Part shown: piece by piece, positions 15,192-22,424 of the stretch
Layout of the letters: each line of letters starts with the position of its first letter
Position numbering within the stretch: position 1 is the first letter of the stretch
Assembly: GCA_018266335.1 (NCBI GenBank)
Contig: JAFEAR010000152.1
Location: 1-28,099, forward strand
From: Bdellovibrionales bacterium
GTDB lineage: Bacteria; Bdellovibrionota; UBA2428
DNA length: 28,099 nt
Direction of reading: 5' to 3'
Program-made: the position numbers and the translations under genes
Notes under the pieces: generated by a model
The model's input: the letters and a program-made list of their open reading frames with translations, nothing else
Databases searched by the model: none
Told to the model about the DNA's origin: nothing

Positions 15192-15827
15192 CTACCGCTT
15201 TTTCAAGGGTTCATCGTCGGGGTCGGTCCAGTCCCCCGTGGGCACCACGCCCGTCAGCTTAGCTATATTCAGGGGGTAAATGCGGAACTGATCGTCCGAA
15301 AGAAAGCGAAAGCGACTCACCCGGAGCGACTCGTCTTCTAAAGTAGGCAATTCCAGCTCCAAAAAGCCGTGGGGGGTATAGGGCTCCCGGTGGGCGCCAT
15401 GCACCCGAATGGCCTTGATGGACGAAAAGGCCGCCAAATCCTCCTTCACGGGGGTCCAGCGATAGCCACCACTGCGCTTCACGGACACCTGCGAATGGCC
15501 CCGGTCAAAAGTTAGGGTCAGCATGCGGGGGCGCAGCGACAAGGCCGCCATGTAAATCACCAGGCCCAGGCCCACCACGCCCCACACCACTATCCCCTGG
15601 ATTCGGTGCGCAGCAAAGGGATCGCTCGCCCACCCCCAGCGCATAAGAGTCCGCGCCGGAACTTGGAAATAGAGGAGGTACGAGGCCGCGAGCAAAAAGC
15701 TCAGGGCCACCAAGCGTCCTTTGAGGGGCCCCAGCGCCAGGATGCGGCCGGCAAACTCGCTCGACGGCTGCTCGCATTGCAATTCAAAGACGCCCTTTTC
15801 AAAGTGGGTACCGCTCAGTTCAAACAT
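15192..15827 (-). CDS. Two-TM membrane protein, unknown function
   Basis: 211-aa protein with two transmembrane segments (about LVALSFLLAASYLLYFQ, residues 48-64, and GIVVWGVVGLGLVIYMAAL, 87-105) and a C-terminal soluble beta-rich domain (RPRMLTLTFDRGHSQVSVKRSGGYRW...), reminiscent of bacterial PH-like/DUF membrane proteins. The open frame continues upstream, but that part overlaps the well-supported SDR gene on the other strand and reads as its shadow; ATG 15827, preceded by AGGG, is chosen. Probably in an operon with rpoZ. Family not recognised with certainty. Confidence 0.75.
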   Translation of the reverse strand: MFELSGTHFEKGVFELQCEQPSSEFAGRILALGPLKGRLVALSFLLAASYLLYFQVPARTLMRWGWASDPFAAHRIQGIVVWGVVGLGLVIYMAALSLRPRMLTLTFDRGHSQVSVKRSGGYRWTPVKEDLAAFSSIKAIRVHGAHREPYTPHGFLELELPTLEDESLRVSRFRFLSDDQFRIYPLNIAKLTGVVPTGDWTDPDDEPLKKR

Positions 15828-15854
15828 GACACCCTGTCTAGCAAAGGATATGAC
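15826..15854 (+). promoter_or_regulatory. Candidate sigma70 promoter for SDR-trmB
   Basis: -35 ATGACA (15826-15831) and -10 TATGAC (15849-15854) are separated by 17 bp. Five of six and four of six bases match the E. coli consensus. Transcription would start near 15861, about 24 bases before ATG 15885. Confidence 0.4.
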
Positions 15855-15884
15855 CCCGCTCCAATGCTCGTCGCTGAGGAAAAA

Positions 15885-16817
15885 ATGACCGAAGGAGATG
15901 GCTACCTGATTGCCTCCGCCACGCGCGGACTCGGCTATCAGCTGGCCGGCGCCTTCCGCCGTCTCGGGCGCCGCACCGCCACTCTGATTACCCCCCAGGA
16001 ATCCACCAGCGAGCTGGACCAGCTCCCCATGAAAACCCAATCGGTGGACTGGCAAAATCCGCAGGCACCGCTGACATTCACCATGGCCAGCGAATTCAGC
16101 GCCGTGTTCTTTACGCCCCACCCTGAACTCAGCCTGAACCGGCCCGTGAGCGATTTGCAGGTAGACGCCATGATTCGCCTGCTCACGAGTCTGCGCGAGC
16201 GGCAACCCCGCATCCATGCGCTCTTCGTGCTTCCACTGGCCACCCCCGCCGAAAAAATCGCCCGGCTCCGGCAGTCGTATTCGCGCTGCACGATTTTTCT
16301 GAGCCCCGCGCTCTTCGGATTCAAAGACGCCGGCCTCATGGACACCGCCACGCAGCTTCTCAGTGAGCAGTCCTCGGAACTGCTGCGCGACGTGAGTCAC
16401 CTAGGCACACCCCCCGGAGGCTTAGCCTTCGTGGGCGACGTTGCCGCGCTACTCGTGTCTGCCACCGAAAACGAGCGTTGCCTCGGTATGGTCTACCAAA
16501 TTCCCACCCTCGCCGTTTCCCTAGAACAATGGCGCCTTAGTTTTGTGGAACACTTTGCACCGAGCATGCCCTGGCTGCAGCGCTGGACAGCCCGCCTGAC
16601 GGGGGCCGTCCCCACCTGGGCGCGCACCGCAAGCCAAATGGCCATCGCTCCCGCGAGCAATCACACCGAGCTGCATAACTTTGTCCCCGCCCAGCAAATC
16701 ACCGAACACTTTCCTACGGCGTGGACGCCCCTCGCCCGCGCGCTCCGGACCGCCGCCGATCAGTTCCGGCGCAATCCCGGCATGGATTTAGTTTTTCCGC
16801 CCGCGCGTTCGCTCTGA
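15885..16817 (+). CDS. Atypical SDR / Rossmann-fold protein
   Basis: 310-aa protein whose N-terminus (YLIASATRGLGYQLAGAFRRLG) looks like a short-chain dehydrogenase nucleotide loop, but the first glycine of the TGxxxGxG pattern is Ser11. No clear YxxxK catalytic pair is seen; LSPALFGFKDAG (around 145-156) occupies the position where atypical SDRs have a substrate-loop motif. It may be a regulatory or degenerate SDR rather than an active oxidoreductase. Start ATG 15885 has GAGG five bases upstream; the frame is open further upstream but overlaps the divergent gene. Eight bases separate it from trmB, suggesting co-transcription. Confidence 0.75.
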   Translation: MTEGDGYLIASATRGLGYQLAGAFRRLGRRTATLITPQESTSELDQLPMKTQSVDWQNPQAPLTFTMASEFSAVFFTPHPELSLNRPVSDLQVDAMIRLLTSLRERQPRIHALFVLPLATPAEKIARLRQSYSRCTIFLSPALFGFKDAGLMDTATQLLSEQSSELLRDVSHLGTPPGGLAFVGDVAALLVSATENERCLGMVYQIPTLAVSLEQWRLSFVEHFAPSMPWLQRWTARLTGAVPTWARTASQMAIAPASNHTELHNFVPAQQITEHFPTAWTPLARALRTAADQFRRNPGMDLVFPPARSL

Positions 16818-16825
16818 GTTGCACC

Positions 16826-17488
16826 ATGACCAAGAGCTACGAACGCCCCGTCAAAGCCAATCAGCACCGCATCCAGCTTTTGGACGGCCGCGAGTTGCAG
16901 TACCACCCGCCCTTCAAGCAAGCGGCGCCGCTGTCGCTCGTGAGTTTGCTGCCCGAAAAACGCAGCGACTGGCTCGAAATCGAAATCGGCCCTGGCAAAG
17001 GAGAGTTTCTAGCTCGCCGGGCCGCGCAGTATCCCGATCGCTACTTCGTGGGCATCGATCGGCGGGCAGACCGCACGGACCTCACGCGCCGCAAGTTAGA
17101 GCGCATGCCCGACGCCGGCGCCAACTGGATGGTGCTGCGCGAGGATGCGCGGGGATTTTTAGAAGCCGGCCTACCGAGCATTCAGGTGTTTCACATTTAC
17201 CACCCAGATCCGTGGCCCAAAACGCGGCACCACAAACACCGCTTTTTTCGCTCGCCCGACGCTAAGCGCTGGGCCGAAGCCATTGTGAGCGGCGGCGAAT
17301 ACCGCCTGTCCACGGATCACCGCGAGTACTTCGAAGAGATGATCGACATCGTCAATTCTTGGGGACTGCTGCGCCTAGAATTTTTGTACCGCAAAACGCA
17401 CGAGCTCGGCGAAGCCCAGAGCCACTTTGAAGGCATCTTTCTGAACAAGCGCGAGCCCGTCTACAAGGCTTACTTCCGTAAGCTCTAA
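16826..17488 (+). CDS. trmB: tRNA (guanine-46-N7)-methyltransferase
   Basis: Transfers a methyl group from SAM to N7 of G46 in the variable loop of tRNA. Motifs: EIGPGKGEFLARRA (SAM-binding motif I), FVGIDRRADR (motif II), HIYHPDPWPKTRHHKHRFF (family hallmark, usually FPDPWPKxRHxKRR), and STDHREYFEEM plus THFE-like QSHFEGIF near the C-terminus. At 220 aa it is normal length. ATG 16826 is chosen as it gives the usual N-terminus; longer upstream frame overlaps the SDR gene. It ends two bases short of the convergent ferredoxin. Confidence 0.95.
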   Translation: MTKSYERPVKANQHRIQLLDGRELQYHPPFKQAAPLSLVSLLPEKRSDWLEIEIGPGKGEFLARRAAQYPDRYFVGIDRRADRTDLTRRKLERMPDAGANWMVLREDARGFLEAGLPSIQVFHIYHPDPWPKTRHHKHRFFRSPDAKRWAEAIVSGGEYRLSTDHREYFEEMIDIVNSWGLLRLEFLYRKTHELGEAQSHFEGIFLNKREPVYKAYFRKL

Positions 17489-17490
17489 AC

Positions 17491-17826
17491 TCACTTCTTC
17501 GGCGTTTTGTTTTTAGGCGCGATCCAGCTAAAGGGGGCCGGAGCTTCGGCCAGAATGGGGCCGGGGCCAACTACTTTGGCCTGGCAAGCCAGACGCGTGT
17601 TTTCGTCGAAGCACAGATGGTAGTTCAGCGAAACCGTTTCTTTCGTAGTCTTGGGCGAGAGCGCCGCGGCGCCGTCGGCCACTTTTACCCGGCAAGTCGA
17701 GCAAATGGCGTTGCCGAAACACAGGTGGGCCAGGCCCACTCCGGCTTCGCTGGCAGCCTTGAGGAGAGTTTGGCCTTCTTCGGCTTCAAAGGAGACACCA
17801 TTCAGAACGACGGGAACTTTCGACAT
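17491..17826 (-). CDS. 2Fe-2S ferredoxin
   Basis: 111-aa plant/adrenodoxin-type ferredoxin, an electron carrier. Cluster ligands are C36-x5-C42-x2-C45 (CFGNAICSTC) and C81 (RLACQAKV), the full set of four. The N-terminal MSKVPVVLNGVSFEAEEGQTLL is the expected beta-grasp start. The frame is open upstream to 17898, but ATG 17826 gives the usual family start, and a good promoter lies so close that the mRNA would begin at or next to the ATG. It stands alone rather than in an isc/suf cluster, so its partner is unknown. Confidence 0.9.
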   Translation of the reverse strand: MSKVPVVLNGVSFEAEEGQTLLKAASEAGVGLAHLCFGNAICSTCRVKVADGAAALSPKTTKETVSLNYHLCFDENTRLACQAKVVGPGPILAEAPAPFSWIAPKNKTPKK

Positions 17827-17833
17827 GTGGTTG

Positions 17834-17862
17834 ATTATCCAAAGCGTTTTTTGCTTTGTCAT
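17834..17862 (-). promoter_or_regulatory. Candidate sigma70 promoter giving a leaderless ferredoxin mRNA
   Basis: On the minus strand, -35 ATGACA (17862-17857) and -10 GATAAT (17839-17834) are exactly 17 bp apart, with five of six consensus matches each. Only seven bases separate the -10 from ATG 17826, so transcription would start at or within a base or two of the start codon. No ribosome binding site is present for this ATG. Confidence 0.5.
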
Positions 17863-17951
17863 TCCCTTTTTTGAATTTTTCATGAAGGCGAGCGACAAAC
17901 TTCAGACCTGCGTCGGCATCGCCGATAAGACTTTGGGAGAACCAATCGCCT

Positions 17952-18266
17952 ATGTCCAAAAAAACGCTCGCTCTGAAGCCCAAAACCGCCATCTGCAAAG
18001 AGCCCAACTGCTTCGATGCCGTACAGGTGAAAGGCTACTGTCGCCTGCACTTCCTTAAGGTTCTGGCCGGCAAAAGCGAGGGCGACGCCCAACCCCGTGG
18101 CGAGCTCAAGGTGGCCCGCGAACGCCGCAGCTCTAACCGCCTGCAGGGTCTCGACACCCCCCAGGTGGACGATGCCGAACTTTCTCAGACCGCCAGTAGC
18201 GCTGGGGAACTTGATGGGGACGTAGACGTAGTAGACCTCGACTCCCTCCTTAAGAAAACCGCCTAA
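17952..18266 (+). CDS. Small Cys/His (zinc-knuckle-like) protein
   Basis: 104-aa protein with an N-terminal C-x4-C-x9-C-x2-H pattern (C15, C20, C30, H33 in CKEPNCFDAVQVKGYCRLHF), similar to short 'CxxxxC...GxCRxH' zinc knuckles in many small bacterial proteins. The rest is charged and probably disordered, with an acidic C-terminus (DVDVVDLDSLL). It may bind zinc and nucleic acid or a protein partner; function unknown. The start has GGGAGA upstream but 13 bases away. It precedes miaB by 54 bp. Coding by clear composition and frame. Confidence 0.65.
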   Translation: MSKKTLALKPKTAICKEPNCFDAVQVKGYCRLHFLKVLAGKSEGDAQPRGELKVARERRSSNRLQGLDTPQVDDAELSQTASSAGELDGDVDVVDLDSLLKKTA

Positions 18267-18310
18267 TTCACCAAAAAGCTTTGAGATTTTCGCCTAAGCG
18301 CTGCTAGGAC

Positions 18311-18334
18311 AAGAGCCCTCATGAAAGGGCTCTT
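18311..18334 (+). promoter_or_regulatory. 9-bp hairpin with miaB start codon in loop
   Basis: AAGAGCCCT (18311-18319) pairs perfectly with AGGGCTCTT (18326-18334), leaving the 6-base loop CATGAA that displays the AUG of miaB (18321). The only Shine-Dalgarno-like bases (AGGA, 18305-18308) are 12 bases away. No T-run follows, so it is not a terminator. It may tune translation initiation or be a protein target. Confidence 0.5.
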
Positions 18335-19700
18335 CGTTCAGACCTACGGCTGCCAAATGAATGCGTCGGACTCCGACCGCATGAAGGCCGTGCTCGCCCC
18401 GCTGGGTTACGAGGCCGTGCGCCAACCCGAAGACGCCGACCTGGTGCTCATCAACACCTGCAGTGTGCGCGAAAAGGCCGAGAACAAAATGGAGAGCTTT
18501 GCGCACGAGTTAAAACGCCTGAAGGTCTCTAACCCGGGCCTTAAAATTGGCGTCACGGGCTGCGTTGCCCAGCAAGAAAAAGAGCAAATCCAAAAGGACC
18601 TGCCCTTCGTGGACATTGTCCTGGGCCCCGACAACATCGACGAATTACCCTGGGCGCTCGAAGAGCTCAGTGCGAATAGCGGCAAGCGCATCCTACGGGC
18701 GGAGTTCGATTCGGAATCGCGCGTGTGGGACACGCAAACCGCGCTACTCAATCCTGGCCCCACGGCCTTTATTTCCGTCATGAAGGGCTGCGATCATTTT
18801 TGCAGCTACTGCGTGGTGCCCATGACCCGCGGCCGCGAAAAATCGCGCCCCATCGCCGACATTCTCACCGACGTGCGCGCCCTCGTTGCACGCGGCACCC
18901 GCGAAATTACTTTCTTAGGACAAAACATCAACACCTTCGGCAAGCGCGCCGGCGAAAGCCTGGACGAGCTTTTCCGCCGCGCTCACGACATCGAGGGCCT
19001 GCACCGCATTCGTTTTACGACTTCGCACCCAGGCGATTTGCGCGACGAACTCATTCGCTGCTTCGAGGAACTCCCCAAGCTCTGCAGTCAGTTTCATCTG
19101 CCCTTCCAGTCGGGCTCGGACCGCATCTTGCGTGCCATGCGTCGCTTCTACACGCGCGAACAGTACCTCGAGCGCGCGCGGGCCCTGCGCCAAGCGCGTC
19201 CCGACATTGCTTTCTCCACGGATATTATCGTGGGCTTCCCCGGCGAAACCGAAGAGGACTTTGAAGCCACTTACTCACTGCTCAGCGAAGTCGAGTTCGA
19301 CAACGCTTATTCTTTCTTATTCTCGCCCCGCCCCGGCACGGCCGCCGCCCTTCGCAAGGACGACACCAGCGAGGCCACCAAAATGATTCGACTGAACAAG
19401 CTCCAAGAACGCGTGCGTTCAATTTCTCTCAAACTGCACCGGGCAGACGTGGGTCAAACGAAGGAAATTTTACTGGAGGGTCCGTCCAAAAAGGATCCTA
19501 CACGCTGGACGGGGCGCACTTCGCAGAACGTACCTACGCACGTGATCGCCCAGCCGGAATTCCGACCGGGCGATCTGCTGCGGGTGAAGATTACCGAGGG
19601 CACCATCACCCACCTGAAGGGTGAGCTATTGGCCCCCGCTCAGTTCTCGACCGATTCCGTCACGACGCCTTCCATACTCGGAACCAACAGTCCTTCGTAA
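18321..19700 (+). CDS. miaB: tRNA-2-methylthio-N6-dimethylallyladenosine synthase MiaB
   Basis: Radical-SAM methylthiotransferase that adds CH3S to C2 of i6A37 in tRNAs. The N-terminal UPF0004 domain has three auxiliary-cluster Cys (C11, C47, C81); the radical SAM CxxxCxxC is C157-C161-C164 in MKGCDHFCSYCVVPMTRG; a TRAM domain follows (about 380-445). At 459 aa it is full length. The start is fixed by MKGLFVQTYGCQMN, the family N-terminus. The last 61 bases overlap the 3' end of the gene on the opposite strand, so the C-terminal ~20 residues beyond TRAM (SLGTNSPS-like tail) are not conserved family sequence. Confidence 0.97.
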   Translation: MKGLFVQTYGCQMNASDSDRMKAVLAPLGYEAVRQPEDADLVLINTCSVREKAENKMESFAHELKRLKVSNPGLKIGVTGCVAQQEKEQIQKDLPFVDIVLGPDNIDELPWALEELSANSGKRILRAEFDSESRVWDTQTALLNPGPTAFISVMKGCDHFCSYCVVPMTRGREKSRPIADILTDVRALVARGTREITFLGQNINTFGKRAGESLDELFRRAHDIEGLHRIRFTTSHPGDLRDELIRCFEELPKLCSQFHLPFQSGSDRILRAMRRFYTREQYLERARALRQARPDIAFSTDIIVGFPGETEEDFEATYSLLSEVEFDNAYSFLFSPRPGTAAALRKDDTSEATKMIRLNKLQERVRSISLKLHRADVGQTKEILLEGPSKKDPTRWTGRTSQNVPTHVIAQPEFRPGDLLRVKITEGTITHLKGELLAPAQFSTDSVTTPSILGTNSPS

Positions 19701-20236
19701 GCAGGCACGGGACTCAAAGCCCTTTTTCCGCCAAACAGCACAGTCACTTGAGGCGCCATCGGAGCCAGGGCTCCCATCGTTTCTTTCACCAAAGTCATGT
19801 AGGCGGGGAGAGAACGAAGACGTGAGCTGCGGAAGTCCACCACTTCAATTGTATCTCGCACGCCAACACTGCCTGTATTCAAATGGCCCACCAAGTGACG
19901 AGCGCCGCTCGCTGCGTAGAATTCATTATCAATAATGAATTCTTTGCTTAGGTAGCGAGGCCCCACAAAGCACATACTTCCTACAGGACAGTTTGCGATG
20001 GTCAGATTCAGAATGATAGTTCCCTGGGTATCGTTAACCATGACCGAGCCATTCACGCTCCTACCGTAGGCGGCAGCACCGCCCTGAGCGCCATTGAGCA
20101 TCTGCACCTCGGACGTTTCCGTCAGGCCTGGAATGGGCCCCGGCATAGACTCCAATTGAGCCATGGCCGTCGACGAAAAAACGGAAGCGATAAGGGTTAA
20201 CGAAAGGGTTGCGAGTTGTTTTTTGTAGTTGTTCAT
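19640..20236 (-). CDS. Secreted protein, unknown function
   Basis: 198-aa protein with a Sec signal peptide (LATLSLTLIASVFSSTAMA, cut after residue 26) and a mature domain rich in Gly, Val and Ser, probably beta-structured. Two Cys close together (C83 and C89 in NCPVGSMC) may form a disulfide. The start is firm: AAGGAGA lies a few bases before ATG 20236. Its 3' end overlaps the convergent miaB by 61 bases. No family recognised. The 105 bp upstream contains no clear promoter beyond a GGAGCTCC palindrome at 20247-20254. Confidence 0.8.
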   Translation of the reverse strand: MNNYKKQLATLSLTLIASVFSSTAMAQLESMPGPIPGLTETSEVQMLNGAQGGAAAYGRSVNGSVMVNDTQGTIILNLTIANCPVGSMCFVGPRYLSKEFIIDNEFYAASGARHLVGHLNTGSVGVRDTIEVVDFRSSRLRSLPAYMTLVKETMGALAPMAPQVTVLFGGKRALSPVPAYEGLLVPSMEGVVTESVEN

Positions 20237-20341
20237 AGGGTCTCCTTGCGGAGCTCCAGTGCAGAGACCATGCCACAGCTAAGTTCACGAAACCTTATTC
20301 GAGCCTGCGTCCACGCTTTAAACAACGGTGCCAGATTGGCC

Positions 20342-20863
20342 TCAAGAATCGGATCCAATCCGGGTTCGGGCCAAAGTCAGGAGCAACAGCCCCTGCCATT
20401 CGCTACGAGTTTCTAACTCCACTAAATGCCCAAGTTTAGGACGCCATTCCATTACCAACGGAGAACGCCGAACCATATCTCGCCAGTCCGGATCCAAACC
20501 CGACTGCCCGTGCCGACTGAGGGCCTTGTAGGCCGCTTCCCGCACGCTCCACTCCTCAATGATTTCCGCATCGGTGACAGACTCCGGTAATTGCAGTTTG
20601 CGCAAAATCTCCGTGCGGGGCCCCCGAAACATCGGGCGTTCACTCCGAAGCTCTAAGTCCACGCCCAAACCAAAATCAGGCACCGGGTCGAGAGTAAGGG
20701 TAACGAGCCCCGTTGCTAGGCGCTTGTGCGTCCGCGCAAAGGGCTTTTGCCCATCCAGCGCAGCGACGGCTCCCTCGTCCCACTTGTAGCTCCGCATCCA
20801 AGCGTCCCTACACGCGCGGTCCAAAAAAGGCGCGAAGGAACTTTGAATTTGCTCATATCGCAT
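20342..20863 (-). CDS. 4'-phosphopantetheinyl transferase (Sfp-type)
   Basis: Transfers phosphopantetheine from CoA to a conserved Ser of a carrier protein, turning apo-ACP into holo-ACP. The Mg/CoA-binding motifs are GLGVDLE (65-71; D69, E71) and EEWSVREAAYKAL (103-115; E109, K113), matching (I/V)G(V/I)D(I/L)E and W(S/A)xxEAxxK. At 173 aa it is shorter than two-lobed Sfp but keeps both motifs. It diverges from the dehydratase-ACP operon, so the ACP at 22146 (Ser40) is the natural partner. An inverted repeat surrounds its start codon. Confidence 0.88.
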   Translation of the reverse strand: MRYEQIQSSFAPFLDRACRDAWMRSYKWDEGAVAALDGQKPFARTHKRLATGLVTLTLDPVPDFGLGVDLELRSERPMFRGPRTEILRKLQLPESVTDAEIIEEWSVREAAYKALSRHGQSGLDPDWRDMVRRSPLVMEWRPKLGHLVELETRSEWQGLLLLTLARTRIGSDS

Positions 20864-20873
20864 GTAGCGATAT
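20855..20873 (-). promoter_or_regulatory. Inverted repeat around PPTase start codon
   Basis: On the minus strand ATATCGC is followed by TACAT and GCGATAT, a perfect 7-bp inverted repeat. The start ATG (20863-20861) lies across the loop end and the first base of the right arm. It may be an operator overlapping the transcription start or an RNA stem at the start codon. Confidence 0.4.
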
Positions 20874-20919
20874 TTTAACGTGCATTTCCCTTGTGTCTCC
20901 AGCCCTTCCCGAGGATATT
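20872..20919. promoter_or_regulatory. Overlapping divergent promoter candidates
   Basis: Minus strand (PPTase): -35 TGGAGA (20901-20896), 18-bp spacer, -10 TAAAAT (20877-20872, five of six), eight bases before the ATG. Plus strand (dehydratase operon): -35 TTGTGT (20891-20896), 17-bp spacer, -10 GATATT (20914-20919), ten bases before ATG 20930. The two -35 elements share base 20896. Both transcripts would have leaders of only a few bases. The -35 matches are modest. Confidence 0.35.
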
Positions 20920-20929
20920 CTTAAGAACT

Positions 20930-21382
20930 ATGCGATGGATCTTGGTGGACAAGATTTTGGAATGCGAGCCCGGCAAATCCGTGGTCGCCACAAAAAGCTT
21001 TGCTCCCTCGGACGATTTTTTTGCCGACCACTTCCCGAACTTCCCCGTGGTTCCGGGAGTCATGCAAATCGAAATGATCGCGCACGCGGGCGGCCGCTGC
21101 ATCACGCTCGCCGAACCCGAGACCCACGCCATGTTGGGCTCCGTAAAATCGGCTAAATTTATTCACACCATTGGGCCCGGCAGCCTCTGCACCATCCGCG
21201 CCGAGATCACCCTTAAGCGCGAACGCTACGCCATGGCCACCGGCAGCGTGGAGGTCGACGGCCGGCGCGTGAGCGTGGCCGAAATTATGTTCGCATTGGT
21301 GCCGCGCCAACACGGACGCGCGGTAGAACAAGACGCCGTCATGGCGGACTGGCTGCAACGACAAAAGGCGGGTATCGAGTGA
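20930..21382 (+). CDS. FabZ/FabA-like hot-dog 3-hydroxyacyl-ACP dehydratase
   Basis: 150-aa single hot-dog domain that should dehydrate 3-hydroxyacyl-ACP to the enoyl form. The active-site block DDFFADHFPNFPVVPGVMQIE matches FabZ's FFxGHFPxxPVMPGVLxxE: catalytic H34 and E48 are both kept. WILVDKILECEPGKSVVATK at the N-terminus is the usual FabZ opening. Start ATG 20930 gives a normal family N-terminus; the frame reaches back to 20891 without support. The stop overlaps the next gene's GTG start (GTGA). It is the first gene of the operon and closer to FabZ than FabA in layout. Confidence 0.9.
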   Translation: MRWILVDKILECEPGKSVVATKSFAPSDDFFADHFPNFPVVPGVMQIEMIAHAGGRCITLAEPETHAMLGSVKSAKFIHTIGPGSLCTIRAEITLKRERYAMATGSVEVDGRRVSVAEIMFALVPRQHGRAVEQDAVMADWLQRQKAGIE

Positions 21383-22143
21383 GCGATATACGCTGGTCGC
21401 AAATATTTGTGCCACCCGCCGGCAGCGAGGCCCAAAACCTCTCCTTGGATTTTTACGGCCCCCTCGGCATGTGGCTGGAGCGCGCCATCGCGGTGCCCGT
21501 GGATTCCAATGCCATTGATATTCCCGACCGCCGCGCCTATCGCTCAATGAGCCGCGCGGCGCTCCTGATGAGCCAAGTGTGCCTCCAAGTCCAATCCGAG
21601 CTTGCCTCCACCCTCGCCCGGGACCCCTTTCGTGTGGGCCTTTACTGCGCCGTAGACGGAGGCCCTCTGGACTATCCATCGGCCGATGAGCTTGCCCGCA
21701 GTGCCCCCGAGGAGTTCCACGAAAAATATAAAAAGCTGCGCACGCCCAAAATGTACCTCAAGCAGCTGCCCAATTTAGCTCCGGCACAAGTGGGTATTTT
21801 TCTCAAAATTCAGGGTCCACTGCACGTTTACAACCACTCTACTGCGGGCTCCCTGCAGGCACTAGAACAGGCCGAGGCTGACCTGCAGGATAACATTGTG
21901 GATTTGGCGCTCGTCACGAGCGGCTTTAGTTTTGAGGATCCCATGCAGGCCTTCCGCGCGCGGCGCCAGGCCCCGCGCGACACCCTGCTCTGCGAAGGAG
22001 CGGGCGCCCTGCTGCTGGCCAAAGGAACGCACCGTACAAATTGGGCACAACACGTAGAGCAAATTGTTCCGAACCAACGTTATTATGGAATCAGTCACGC
22101 CGTGATTGAACTCGCGGCGCAGGCGTTATCAGGAGGAAATTAA
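21379..22143 (+). CDS. Half-length ketosynthase-like protein (chain-length-factor-like)
   Basis: 254-aa protein resembling the N-terminal thiolase-fold half of a beta-ketoacyl synthase. The segment VYNHSTAGSLQALEQAE (about 150-166) aligns with the ketosynthase active-site block TACASGxxAIG, but the catalytic Cys position is Thr155. LLCEGAGALLL (about 204-214) matches the GEGAxxLLL strand. The C-terminal half with HGT and GH motifs is absent. Short KS-like subunits of this type (Ketoacyl-synt_2-like) partner full ketosynthases as chain length factors in aryl-polyene and related systems. Starts at GTG overlapping the dehydratase stop; ends two bases before the ACP. It likely forms a heterodimer with the KS at 22425. 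Confidence 0.8.
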   Translation: MSDIRWSQIFVPPAGSEAQNLSLDFYGPLGMWLERAIAVPVDSNAIDIPDRRAYRSMSRAALLMSQVCLQVQSELASTLARDPFRVGLYCAVDGGPLDYPSADELARSAPEEFHEKYKKLRTPKMYLKQLPNLAPAQVGIFLKIQGPLHVYNHSTAGSLQALEQAEADLQDNIVDLALVTSGFSFEDPMQAFRARRQAPRDTLLCEGAGALLLAKGTHRTNWAQHVEQIVPNQRYYGISHAVIELAAQALSGGN

Positions 22144-22145
22144 AC

Positions 22146-22421
22146 ATGGGCAACAACAACGAAGTATTCAGCAATCTGCAGACCGCCATTCGCGACGTGC
22201 TCAACACGCCCGGACTGGAAGTCAAACCCGAGAGCACGCTCTTCGACGACCTCGGCCTCGAAAGCATCGACCTGCTCGACCTCAGCTGCGATCTGGAAAA
22301 AAGTCTCGGCCGTGAGCTCGATTTTAAAAAAATCATTCAGCACGTCACCAAAACGCGCGGCGTGACGCCCAAGCAAGTTCAAGTGCAGGACGTCGTAGCC
22401 TTCATTAACAGCGAAGCCTAA
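22146..22421 (+). CDS. Acyl carrier protein
   Basis: 91-aa ACP carrying the growing acyl chain on phosphopantetheine. The modification site is Ser40 in DDLGLESIDLLDL, the family's D(S/D)LxxVE-like motif with Glu before Ser. It has the strongest ribosome binding site of the operon, AGGAGG (22131-22136) nine bases before ATG 22146, fitting the high demand for ACP. It has a longer helix II-III linker (HVTKTRGVTPKQVQVQ) than FabD-type housekeeping ACPs, supporting a dedicated role. Lies between the KS-like partner and the complete KS. Confidence 0.95.
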   Translation: MGNNNEVFSNLQTAIRDVLNTPGLEVKPESTLFDDLGLESIDLLDLSCDLEKSLGRELDFKKIIQHVTKTRGVTPKQVQVQDVVAFINSEA

Positions 22422-22424
22422 TCC

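Noticed and set aside
15192..16400. 402-codon open frame on the minus strand
   Set aside because: Only 15192-15827 looks like protein with membrane segments; the upstream part lies opposite the SDR gene and reads as low-complexity Gly/Arg/His shadow.
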